Shown here one piece after another: positions 1-8,300 of a stretch of 64,000 bases of DNA. The notes below the pieces were generated by a model. It saw nothing but the letters and a program-made list of their open reading frames with translations. It did no database searches and was not told where the DNA came from. A program made the translations under genes and the position numbers. The stretch lies in the NCBI GenBank assembly GCA_903904815.1, contig CAIVDU010000048.1, positions 24,794-88,793 of the forward strand, read 5' to 3'. The DNA comes from an uncultured Armatimonadota bacterium (GTDB lineage Bacteria; Armatimonadota; Fimbriimonadia; Fimbriimonadales; Fimbriimonadaceae). The stretch's first letter is position 1, and each line of letters starts with the position of its first letter.

Positions 1-756
1 GTTCGGTGTTGTGTCGATAAAACCGGCGTCGAGGGCTTTTGCTTTGCGCATAGATTCGCCTTTGAGTTCGAGCCGGTAAGCGTTTTGGACGAGGCGGTCG
101 AGGATTGCGTCGGCCAAGGTGGGGTCTCCAATGGCTTCGTGCCAATGCTCGACTGGCAGTTGGGTAGCGATCATTGTCGACTTCGTGTCGTAGCGATCGT
201 CGAGAATTTCGAGTAGGTCGCGGCGATGGGCATCGTGCAGCGGCGCGACGAGCCAATCGTCTAGGACGATTAGATCAACGTGATTTAGTGCTGAGAGCTT
301 GTTTCGGTAAGTACCATCGGCCCTTGCGACGTCGAGGTCGTGCAGGAGCCTCGGGGCCCGGATGTATCTTGCAGAGTAGCCCTCCTCGCACGCCCTAAGG
401 GTGAGTGCGGAGGAAAGGAAGGTCTTGCCGACGCCGGTGGGTCCGACGAGGATGAGGTTTCGCTTCTCCTTGAGCCACCGGCAAGACGCAAGTGCTTCCA
501 GAGTGCCCCGGTCAATGCCCCTGGCGGCGCGATAGTCGAGCTCCTCGATCCGCACGTTCTGCCGGATCTTCGCCTTCTTGATGCGAACGTGAATGCGCTG
601 ACTCTGACGCCAGGCATCTTCGGCCTCAATGAGCAGCCCGAGACGCTCGTCAAAGCCAAGCTTTTCGCAATCGCCTTTGTCCGATTGGTCTTTTAGGGCT
701 TGCCTCATTCCGTGCAATCTGAGTTCGTACAGCCTGTCGATGGTCAGTTGGCGCAC
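1..756 (-). CDS. istB: IS21-family helper ATPase IstB (3' end cut by window edge)
   Basis: This is the AAA+ partner of the IS21 transposase, needed for target capture and strand transfer. The frame is open from a GTG at 754-756 down to base 1 (252 codons) and has not reached a stop. IstB proteins are about 250-260 residues, so only the last few codons can be missing. The Walker A motif GPTGVGKT is at about residues 105-112 and the Walker B LIVLDD at about 162-167. The start overlaps the end of istA by 13 bases, the usual IS21 arrangement, which implies coupled translation. The family is certain; the exact C-terminus lies outside the window. Confidence 0.95.
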   Translation of the reverse strand, partial: MRQLTIDRLYELRLHGMRQALKDQSDKGDCEKLGFDERLGLLIEAEDAWRQSQRIHVRIKKAKIRQNVRIEELDYRAARGIDRGTLEALASCRWLKEKRNLILVGPTGVGKTFLSSALTLRACEEGYSARYIRAPRLLHDLDVARADGTYRNKLSALNHVDLIVLDDWLVAPLHDAHRRDLLEILDDRYDTKSTMIATQLPVEHWHEAIGDPTLADAILDRLVQNAYRLELKGESMRKAKALDAGFIDTTPN

Positions 757-2300
757 GGTGCCTCCTGGGCGTAGTAGTCGCCGCCGCGGACGTTCTCATG
801 TTCGGGAAGGCGGGCAAGCTCCTGGGTGGGGACAAGCGATTCCAGCCCCTTGTCAAGGATGGATTTGATGCTCTGGTAACTCAGAGCCCCTGTGGCAAGC
901 GCTCTTGCGCACGCGGCTTCGAGGCGCGCCTTGCCGACCTGCTTTTCAAACCCCAGGACTCCGAAGCACATCCGAAAGGCGTTCTCGGGATGGACCTTGC
1001 CGACTAATAGCGCCTCGATGAAGGCGGCGGTTTGGGGTCCGGTCCTAGATGCCCACTCGGTAAAACGTTCAGGGCTCCACTCGGCCATGCGCCGGTGACG
1101 CTCCGGCATATGAGTGGGCTCGGTTGTATTGCGGCGGCGACCGAACGCTCTGAGGTGCGCCGCCACCCTTTTGCCTGCCAGGAACACCTCAACCGTCGTA
1201 GAGGCCATTCTTACGTCAACGTGCTTACCGACCAGCGTGAAGGGCACGCTATAAAGGTGCCCATCGACTTCGAGGTGGTAGTCGGGCGCAACCTTTGCAC
1301 GCTTCCACTCGGCGAAGCGGTAGCGGGATGCTGGAAGCGGCCTCATCGCGGGAAGGTCTTCCAGTTCAAAGAACTGTTTGCGAGACAGCCCTGGGCCTTT
1401 CATGAGCTTGTCATTGAGTTCGGCGAGTTTCACCGCGATGGCCTCGTTCACCTCGGCGACGCTGAAGAATTTCTGGTCAGAAAGTGGAGCAATCACCCAG
1501 CGTTCGACCTGCAAGACCGCGTTTTCCACCTTCGGCTTGTCCCGGGGCTTTCGGACCCGTGCGGGCACCACGGCGATCCCGTAGTGCTGGGCGAGATCCG
1601 CATACGAGGGGTTCAGGGTTGGTTCGTAGCGGCAGGCTTTCTCAACCCCGGTTTTGGGGTTGTCAGGAACTGCGAGTTCCGGTACGGCACCAAAGAACTC
1701 GAACGCTTCCACGTGCCCTTCCAGCCAGTTGGGAAGTTGCTCGTTTTCGTAGGCGCGAGTGAAGATGTAGTGGCTTGCTCCCATGGCCGCAACAAACAAA
1801 GACGCCTGGGCCATGGCACCCGTCCGAGGGTCGGTGATACCAATCTTTAGGCCCGCCCAGTCGACGAATACCTTCTGGCCCGCCTTGTGGTGCTGGAGCA
1901 TTCGGACGTCGGTTGTGCCGAGCCACTCACGGTAAAGGCCCGCGTAGCGGCTGTAGCCATAGCCGTCCGGGTGGTCCTCACGGTAGCGCTGCCACATCAG
2001 CAGCAGAGTCATCCCCTTCTTGGTAAGACGGCGTTGAACCTCCTGCCAATCTGGCATCGGCCGCGCTGGCTCCTCCTTCGTCGGCCGAGGGGGGAACAGC
2101 AAGTGTGTAAGGGCCGAGTCCGTCAACTCCTGCGGGAGCGGCCAGCTCAGACCGGCCGCCGCCGCTCGATGCACATATTCTTGGGCGGTCGTGCGGCCGA
2201 TGTTGCATGCACGCGCGATCTCGCGCACGCTCGCCTTGCGGTCCAGCCGCATGCGAAGTACTTCTCGAATCTTTCTCATCTCGATGGGTTTCCTTGCCAA
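744..2300 (-). CDS. istA: IS21-family transposase IstA
   Basis: This is the DDE transposase of an IS21 element, 518 residues, close to the family norm. The N-terminal helix-turn-helix (about residues 20-45, with SVREIARACNIGRTTAQEY) binds the element ends. The retroviral-integrase-type core shows D147 in VFVDWAG, D213 in AVPDNPK and E259 in KPKVENAV, so all three catalytic residues are present. The C-terminal Mu-type beta-barrel region follows. Nothing in the reading frame suggests decay, so the element may still be active. istB follows directly with overlapping ends. Confidence 0.95.
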   Translation of the reverse strand: MARKPIEMRKIREVLRMRLDRKASVREIARACNIGRTTAQEYVHRAAAAGLSWPLPQELTDSALTHLLFPPRPTKEEPARPMPDWQEVQRRLTKKGMTLLLMWQRYREDHPDGYGYSRYAGLYREWLGTTDVRMLQHHKAGQKVFVDWAGLKIGITDPRTGAMAQASLFVAAMGASHYIFTRAYENEQLPNWLEGHVEAFEFFGAVPELAVPDNPKTGVEKACRYEPTLNPSYADLAQHYGIAVVPARVRKPRDKPKVENAVLQVERWVIAPLSDQKFFSVAEVNEAIAVKLAELNDKLMKGPGLSRKQFFELEDLPAMRPLPASRYRFAEWKRAKVAPDYHLEVDGHLYSVPFTLVGKHVDVRMASTTVEVFLAGKRVAAHLRAFGRRRNTTEPTHMPERHRRMAEWSPERFTEWASRTGPQTAAFIEALLVGKVHPENAFRMCFGVLGFEKQVGKARLEAACARALATGALSYQSIKSILDKGLESLVPTQELARLPEHENVRGGDYYAQEAPCAN

Positions 2301-2372
2301 GCTGCCTCCGAGCCCTCAATCGGGCTTTGGAGGCGGGACGTGGAACCCCGCTCAAGGAGTGCAAATCGGACG

Positions 2373-2408
2373 AGCGTACAATGTCACATTTTGGAGATAT
2401 TGTACGCT
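2373..2408 (-). promoter_or_regulatory. 10-bp inverted repeat upstream of istA
   Basis: AGCGTACAAT (2373-2382) and its exact complement ATTGTACGCT (2399-2408) flank 16 bases, 73 bp upstream of the istA start and overlapping the innermost terminal repeat. It may be a hairpin or an operator limiting transposase expression. The repeat is seen directly; its function is inference. Confidence 0.45.
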
Positions 2409-2489
2409 TTCCGTTGGAAACGGTGTCCGCTTTGGATTGGAATCACTGTCCGCTTTGCATTGGAATGAGTGTCCGCTTTGGATTGGAAT
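2402..2489. repeat. Four imperfect IS21 terminal repeats
   Basis: Copies begin at about 2402, 2424, 2448 and 2471, spaced 22-24 bp. The last three share the core GTCCGCTTTGGATTGGAAT with a single mismatch in the middle copy; the innermost copy is more diverged. Multiple short repeats at each end are typical of IS21 elements and serve as transposase binding sites. Confidence 0.8.
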
Positions 2490-2494
2490 ACGCA

Positions 2495-2711
2495 CCGGAG
2501 CGTCCATTGCTTGACGTGCTGTCACGAGCGGGTAATCGGGATACATGACTAGGTCGGTCAGAGCTTGAAGATCGTCCCAATTGACACCCTCGGTCATGAC
2601 GTTTCTGCGACGGGTCGCAACCAACAAACGTTCCTCTGCGACGAACTTGTCTAGAACTGGGCTAACCTCTATTAAACGCACAAACCCTCGTAGGCTCCTT
2701 CCTCCAGCCAA
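2495..2711 (-). pseudogene. Small gene truncated by the IS21 insertion
   Basis: A TTG start at 2711 is preceded by a good AAGGAG ribosome site seven bases away, so translation initiation looks real. About 72 codons are readable before the frame runs into the IS21 end. The segment with PVLDKFVAEERL resembles PVMDNFIAEEGL in the next ORF upstream, and more distantly the LLPKIETFFADLDT stretch of the three intact DUF4304-like genes. It is therefore probably another member, or a relic, of the same immunity-like set. The function is not recognised with certainty. Confidence 0.5.
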
Positions 2712-2921
2712 CCGTTTTCTCCTTTAGTCAATTAGCTATCTTGCTTGAAAAACTACCTTGAGTTGTCAAAATTGGGCTAAAACTATCGAAGGTCCGCGCA
2801 TCGTGTGCGCCAATTCTTGAGCCCGTCATACGACCATCGGAGTTTTGCGGTAGCGGAGTGATGAGTCAGGAACGGGAGGGCCTTGGATTTCGGGGAGAGC
2901 TGCGCAACAGGATTCCTAGTG

Positions 2922-3269
2922 TCATCCAGAAGCTTCTTGGTCTTCGTGGATAACAGCGATTCCATGTTCGCAAAGCATTTCATCTTCGACGATTACGCCA
3001 GGGCGAACATAGTCTCTTAGAAGTGCAAGTTTGGCTCTGGCCGGGAGAGAGGCAAAACTTTCGAGGGGAGCGTCGGGCTATCCGCCCTGTAAACTGAAGC
3101 AATCTACTGGTATGGTTTCGCCTGTAGAGTGATCCGCGATAAGCCTTGAATTAGGTTCCGCGATAAAGAGTGAGGCCAGTTGGAGTCCTTCTTCAGCTAT
3201 AAAGTTATCCATCACTGGCAGAAGCTCCTCGTAAAGAATGTATCCGTCTAATGTCTTGCACCCACTCAT
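2922..3269 (-). pseudogene. Immunity-like ORF with an in-frame amber stop
   Basis: An ATG at 3269 with a GGAGGG ribosome site opens 63 codons, ended by TAG at 3078-3080. The same frame then continues with protein-like sequence (DAPLESFASLPARAKLALL) for 51 more codons to TGA at 2922-2924. The simplest reading is one gene of about 115 codons carrying a nonsense mutation. The first part (LLPVMDNFIAEEG, PNSRLIADHST) aligns by eye with the C-terminal part of the DUF4304-like protein at 3464-3958 (ELIPSLEAFFEQLD, PNTIADVSRT). Alternatively the 63-residue product is itself the gene. Confidence 0.45.
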
Positions 3270-3389
3270 TTAGCCCTCCAACGTTAGACTGCGCCCCCAC
3301 CGACAAGCTGGCGGGAGTCTCGGCCCAAAGCACATGTTCATCTCGCCCAGTTACCAAGAGTCATCGCCAACCACGATGGTCCACTCCAT
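3270..3389 (-). pseudogene. Frameshifted relic of a small gene
   Basis: An ATG at 3389 starts MEWTIVVGDDSW followed by a stop. Shifting by one base continues at once with LVTGRDEHVLWAETPASLS and further protein-like sequence up to the start of the next ORF. Reading across the shift gives a more credible protein than either frame alone. It sits in the decayed stretch below the toxin locus. The call rests on composition only, with no recognised family. Confidence 0.3.
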
Positions 3390-3463
3390 GTGGTCAGATG
3401 CGTCAATTTAAGGTGGCCGAAACCTCCCGATCTCGCCGCGATGCGTAATTGGAACAGACAGGG

Positions 3464-3958
3464 CTATTTGTGGATTACACCTATCGGCTTCTTGGGGCCG
3501 GGTTCCGGAATCGGCACGTTAAACCATTCCATTATCGTTCGACTGACATCCGCTATTGTATTCGGATTGCCTTGACGTACGATAAGCATTATCTTCTCGA
3601 TAGTGTCCAATTGTTCAAAAAACGCTTCCAGGCTAGGAATCAATTCATCATTAAGGATATTGTATGATTCAATGTCTGAAAATGTACTGGGGGATTTAAG
3701 TAGCTTTTCCAGTCTTGATCCCTTCTGGACTTTGGGCCGCTCTTTAAGATGAGCGCGATACCAAAGCGGCGGCTCATCGCCAAGGCATGCGGTTACGTAA
3801 ACGCCGCACTGGGCATAAACGAGTTCGCTGTATTGCGAGCGATCGAGTGAAAACACTTGTATGGTGTCGTTTTTCATTCGGATCCATGCCTTGTGCTTAT
3901 AGCTGAAGCCCACAGTATGAAGAACCCGCGTTACGGTTGTTCGAAAGCCTGGTTTCAA
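3464..3958 (-). CDS. DUF4304-like protein, third copy of the immunity array
   Basis: 164 residues, paralogous to the two genes upstream. The conserved N-terminal core (GFSYKHKAWIR, IQVFSLDRSQYSE, CGVYVTACLG) matches the pattern of DUF4304 proteins, which occur as candidate immunity proteins in polymorphic-toxin loci. The start is TTG at 3958, chosen because GAGGAG lies seven bases before it and MKPGFRTT matches MKSGFRPT in the copies. It is the most diverged copy, and its tail (GPKKPIGVIHK) differs from the shared tail of the other two. No signal peptide is seen, so it is predicted to act in the cytoplasm. Confidence 0.7.
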   Translation of the reverse strand: MKPGFRTTVTRVLHTVGFSYKHKAWIRMKNDTIQVFSLDRSQYSELVYAQCGVYVTACLGDEPPLWYRAHLKERPKVQKGSRLEKLLKSPSTFSDIESYNILNDELIPSLEAFFEQLDTIEKIMLIVRQGNPNTIADVSRTIMEWFNVPIPEPGPKKPIGVIHK

Positions 3959-4068
3959 TAGTTACTCCTCGAGCAGGCGCGTAAGAAGCGTAGATCTGCA
4001 TGCGATTCGATTCAGCACTGATTATGCCCGTTAATCGTGAGATAGTAGTCACTAGTAGTTCGAATCCG

Positions 4069-4575
4069 CTAATTCGGCATTCTCACGCCGTTCAAAGTAA
4101 TAATATGTTCTTTTGGCCCTTCTGGAATCGGAACTCCGAACCACTCCATGATTGTCCGAGTTACACTTGCGGTCGGGTTCGGATTTCCCTTCCACGTTAG
4201 CGCCTCGACTTTCTCGACGGTGTCTAGATCTGCAAAGAATGTTTCGATCTTTGGGAGCAAGTCATTAGTAATGATCTCGAAAGCATCCTCATCCGAATAT
4301 GCACTTGGCGTTTCAAGAAGCAAATCCAATCGAGAACCTTTCTCGATCTTCGTTCTTCGTCTCAGGTGTGCTTGGTTCCATATGGGTAGGTTGGAGCCTA
4401 GACAAGCGGTCACAAACACCCCACATTCTGCGTAGAGCTGTTCGCTATAGGGAGAACGGTCCAAGGAAAAGACCTGAATGAGATCATTCTTGTTGCGTAG
4501 CCAAGCTTTCTGCTTATAGGAAAAGCCACCTGGCTCAAGAACTCGCGTTACGGTTGGTCTAAAGCCTGACTTCAA
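4069..4575 (-). CDS. DUF4304-like protein, second copy of the immunity array
   Basis: 168 residues. The core GFSYKQKAWLR ... IQVFSLDRSPYSE ... CGVFVTACLG and the tail GPKEHIITLNGVRMPN are nearly identical to the copy at 4686-5192. It starts at TTG 4575 with the same CGAGGAGTAACTATTG initiation region as the third copy. The 110-base spacer on either side is also conserved between copies, so the repeating unit is gene plus spacer, about 617 bp. It is inferred to neutralise a nuclease tip of the RHS protein upstream or of a relative. Confidence 0.72.
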   Translation of the reverse strand: MKSGFRPTVTRVLEPGGFSYKQKAWLRNKNDLIQVFSLDRSPYSEQLYAECGVFVTACLGSNLPIWNQAHLRRRTKIEKGSRLDLLLETPSAYSDEDAFEIITNDLLPKIETFFADLDTVEKVEALTWKGNPNPTASVTRTIMEWFGVPIPEGPKEHIITLNGVRMPN

Positions 4576-4685
4576 TAGTTACTCCTCGAATAGATCCGTG
4601 CAAAGCATCAATGTGCATGAGGTTCGGTACAGCATTGATTGTTTCCGCCAATCGCGATGTAGCAGTCACTTGTAGTTCGAAGCTT

Positions 4686-5192
4686 TTAATTCGGCATTCT
4701 GACGCCGTTCAAAGTAATAATATGTTCTTTTGGCCCTTCTGGAATCGGAACTCCGAACCATTCCATGATCGTGCGGTTGACCCTGGCTATCGGGTTAGGA
4801 TTTCGCTGCCATGCCGTGGTCTTTACCATTTCAAGCGTGTCCAATGTCGAAAAAAATGCTTCGATCTTTGGGAGCAAGTCATTGGAAAAGATTTCGAAAG
4901 CTTCCTCGTCCGAATATGCGCTTGGCGTTTCAAGAAGCAAATCCAATCGAGAACCTTTCTCTGGCTTCATTCTGCGCCTCAGGTGGGCATGATTCCACAT
5001 CGGAGGGTTCGACCCGAGACAAGCACTCACAAACACACCGCATTCGGCGTACATCTGCTCAGAGTCGGGCGAGCGGTCCAGGGAAAAGACTTGAATCAAG
5101 TCGTTCCTGGCGCGTAGCCACGCCTTGTGCTTGTACGCAAATCCCGCATCGTGGAGCGCTCTCGTTACGGTTGGTCGAATACCTGACTTCAT
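4686..5192 (-). CDS. DUF4304-like protein, toxin-proximal immunity candidate
   Basis: First gene after the RHS toxin on the same strand, about 116 bases downstream. The product is 168 residues from the ATG at 5192 (MKSGIRPT), chosen to match the paralogues; the frame is open to an ATG at 5213, seven codons further out. Unlike the other two copies it has an ATG start and no clear ribosome site. Gene order makes it the best candidate for the cognate immunity protein of the RHS tip. The family assignment to DUF4304 is by motif recognition. It has no membrane segment or signal peptide. Confidence 0.75.
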   Translation of the reverse strand: MKSGIRPTVTRALHDAGFAYKHKAWLRARNDLIQVFSLDRSPDSEQMYAECGVFVSACLGSNPPMWNHAHLRRRMKPEKGSRLDLLLETPSAYSDEEAFEIFSNDLLPKIEAFFSTLDTLEMVKTTAWQRNPNPIARVNRTIMEWFGVPIPEGPKEHIITLNGVRMPN

Positions 5193-5308
5193 TTTCAAAT
5201 TATACGGTGACATGTTGCGAAATACGTGAGTACGAGAAGGCCTCGTTCCTTGAACCTACCGCCATGTTTGCACTTTATTTGACGCATCTAGGTCATTGGG
5301 TATTCAAT

Positions 5309-8300
5309 TTATGGATTGATCTTCCAAGGCTCAGGTTTAAGCGGATCGTAGGTGATTACGTCACCAGCCCAACCTCCGTCGCGTGGGTCCTCCTTTTGTA
5401 ATTGTTTTAGATAGCCTTCGAGCTGCTTGTTGCCTCGTTTTATTGCGCGTGGGTTGTTCGGTTTTAACTCGATGACGTGGGCTTTTGAACTATTCACTGC
5501 ATCCGGCTTTTTCCCGTTTTCTAACGTCACACGCTTATCGTATCCTTCACCGTAATCCCATTGCTTGTGGACTTCTTTGCCCTTCGCAGTCGCACTTGTC
5601 TCGCCGTTGATCGCCGGTGGAGCCGCCACAACTGGCGGAGGAGCCGGAGATGGAGCGTGGTGCGGGCGGCCGCACGACATCGGTGAGCGGATGGCATGAG
5701 CCGCTGCCGCTCCTCTTGACAGGATTTTCCAGAGCCTTTGTAACTGAGCTAGGCACCCTTGTGGCTCGGGATCAGAATCACTTTCCAGTTGTATGCCGGT
5801 TTCGTCGGCTAGGTCCGCCGCCTCTTCGGCCGCCCATCCCGCGGGGTCATCACGGCAAGTCACTAGGAGCCCCGACGGATCCACCCCGGTCAGGGGGTTG
5901 TTGTCAGAATAGGCGTACCAGTTGCTCCCAGCTCCAATCGGGTCGCAAGTAATGAATCTGCCTGAGCCGGGGTCGTAATATCGATGCCCTAGGAGCAGCA
6001 AGCCGCTTTCGGTGTCGGTCTGGTAGTTCCAACCTCCGGCAAAGCCGGACTGACTGCCTGACGCTAATCCGCCTACGCCTGGATTGCCGAACGAGTCGGA
6101 GGTGAACGTGTTCGTTTTGACGCCGGAACCGTTCGTTTGCGCGGTGGCGGTGCCGAGGCGGTCGTAGTGGAGGGTTCTCGTGACTCCGCCAGAACGCTCA
6201 GACACTCCAGGAACGTAGGTTGTGTTGTTCGTCCAGAGCAGATCGTCGGATGAACCGGCTCCGTCCCGCAAGTACTGCTGCAACACCGATGTGCCGCTCA
6301 ACTTCTCGACCCGGGTATCGAGTGCGTTATACAGGTACCCGGTCGTGGTCGCGTTACCGCCGGTAGGAGAGGTGGTTACGGACGAGATCCGGTCTTCGTA
6401 GTCATAAGTGAAGCCAGTCGAGCCCGAGGGATAGGTAACTCGAGTCGTTCTTCCAGCGGAATCGTAGGTGTAGTTCCAGGTTCCAGCGGCACTCGTGCGT
6501 GATTGAAGCTTGTCCGCCGCGTCGTACGAGTAGGTCTCGGTCATCGAGCCATACGTTTTGTGAAGACGATTCCCGTTGTGGTCGTAGTCGTAAGTAAAGT
6601 TAACACTCGGTCCGACTTCAGAAAGAAGCTGCCCGATTGCGTCGTACTGGTAATTCGTCGTTCCGCCGTCGACGGTCTTCGAAGTCAAGTTTCCGTTGAA
6701 GTCGTAAACGTAAGATTCGGCGGTTAGCGTGGCCCCAGTAGAAGTTAGATGAGTGATTCCCTGTAGCCGGTCCAGGCTGTCGTAAGAGAAGTTCGTGTAC
6801 GTCCCGTTCGCATTGATCTGCTGAGATAGGAGCGCACTTGTCGAGTCGTAAACGTACTGGGTTACTTCGTTTTGGGGCGAAGTCAGCTTGGTTAGCCGGG
6901 CACCCGTGTATCCGTAGGTGATCTTTCCAACGGACGACGACACCGACGTTCGTCGGCCCCATTGGTCGTACGTGTAGGTCAACATCCCGAGAGGTTGCGC
7001 AAGCTGAGTCAGACGATCTGCATTGTCGTAGGTCCACGTGGTGGTTCCCGACGCATCGGTCATGCTGGTCTGCCGCCCGTCGTCATCGAAGCTGGTCGTG
7101 ACACCTGTACCGGTCGGGTAGGTCACGTTGGTCGGTCTGTCATCGAGATCGAAGGTGTACTTGATGGCCTGTGAGAGCGCGTTAGTGCGCTGCTTCTGGT
7201 TGCCGTTCGCGTCGTAAAGATAGGTTTCTACCGAACCGTCATCCAGTGTGAGGCCGGCGATTTCACCGCGTGGAGAGTAGTTGTAGTGCTTGGAGTTTGA
7301 ATTACCATCGGTGACCGTCAGCACGGTGTCCCGATCGCGCCACCGATAGGAAGTAGTGTCGCCTCTAGCGTTCGTGGTCGAGCTCAGTCGCCCGGCGGCG
7401 TCATAGACAAATTGGCTTGAATTCCCTAAGTAGTCCGTTGCCTGAACGACGCGGTCCATGGAGTCCAAATTCACGGAGGCGATATGGCCATCAGAGCGGG
7501 CAACACTCGTCACACGTCCCCACTCGTCGGTGTAGGGGTAAGCGGTTCGAGACATGGTGGTGTCCGTCACGCTGACAGGGACGTCGGGTAGCGCGGCGGA
7601 CCCGATGCCGTAAGCGATCTTGTAGGTGCGATCGGGGGTGGTAACGGTAGTCGGCCTTCCGCCGCTGTCCACTTGAATGGTAGTGGTGACGCCCTCAGAG
7701 GTGGAAGTCGCAATGTCTCCAAACTGGTTGTAGGTGTTTGTAACCAGCGTGTTGTTGAGGCCATCGACGACGCTGAGAACTTCGCCCGTTCGGTTCGGGG
7801 CTAAGTTGTAGGTAGTCATTGCCCCCCGGCAATCGATGGTCGATGTTACGTTGTTATAGTTGTCGTAAGATGTTTGTTCTTTGAGTTTCTTGGCTGTCTG
7901 GAGTGGAGTCTGAGACCAGATCTGATTCCCCATGGAGTCATATCCGAAATTGCTCGTGTTCTTTCGGAAGTCCGAGTAGGCAGTCAGGTTGTATTTGGAA
8001 TCCCATGTGTAAGTATTGGAGAAGCCCGCTTCGTCGACGTGCGAGCGAAGCAACCCCGAACTGTAATTGTCAGTGCTGGTGTATCCGTAGGGGTCCGTTT
8101 TCGTTGCCGCAGACCCTGAATATGCGTATTTGTAAGTCCCAAAGGAAAGAATGGTTCCGCCACTCACAATCATCGGGGCGGGGAACGTGTAGGACTTGAG
8201 TTCGTTGGAGGAATCGTAAGTGAAACTAAACGTGGACCCGTCTTTCGAGATCTCTGATAGGATTGCCATTCCGGAGTTGTAAGTAAATCCTTCAACCGGA

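Larger units (their letters stand above)
1..2494 (-). mobile_element. IS21-family insertion sequence, one end outside the window
   Basis: It comprises istA and istB plus an istA-proximal end made of several copies of a 19-20 bp motif (2402-2489). The end is placed near 2494 because read on the minus strand it begins TG just outside the outermost repeat, as IS21 ends do. This boundary is inferred: the other end and the target-site duplication are not in the window. The element lies inside a short open frame that begins at 2711, so it has interrupted that gene. Confidence 0.85.

Noticed and set aside
1032..1850. 272-residue plus-strand frame opposite istA
   Set aside because: Antisense shadow of a clearly coding DDE transposase; no motif and codon pattern explained by the other strand.
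2783..2983. 66-codon minus-strand ORF beside the amber-interrupted ORF
   Set aside because: It is out of frame with the better-supported reading through 2922-3077 and has no ribosome site.
4611..5401. Two plus-strand ORFs (168 and 196 residues) opposite the first immunity copy
   Set aside because: Repeated antisense frames of a duplicated coding unit; they appear in each copy because the sense gene is conserved.
6618..7037. 139-residue ORF inside the RHS gene, same strand
   Set aside because: Alternative frame of the YD-repeat region.
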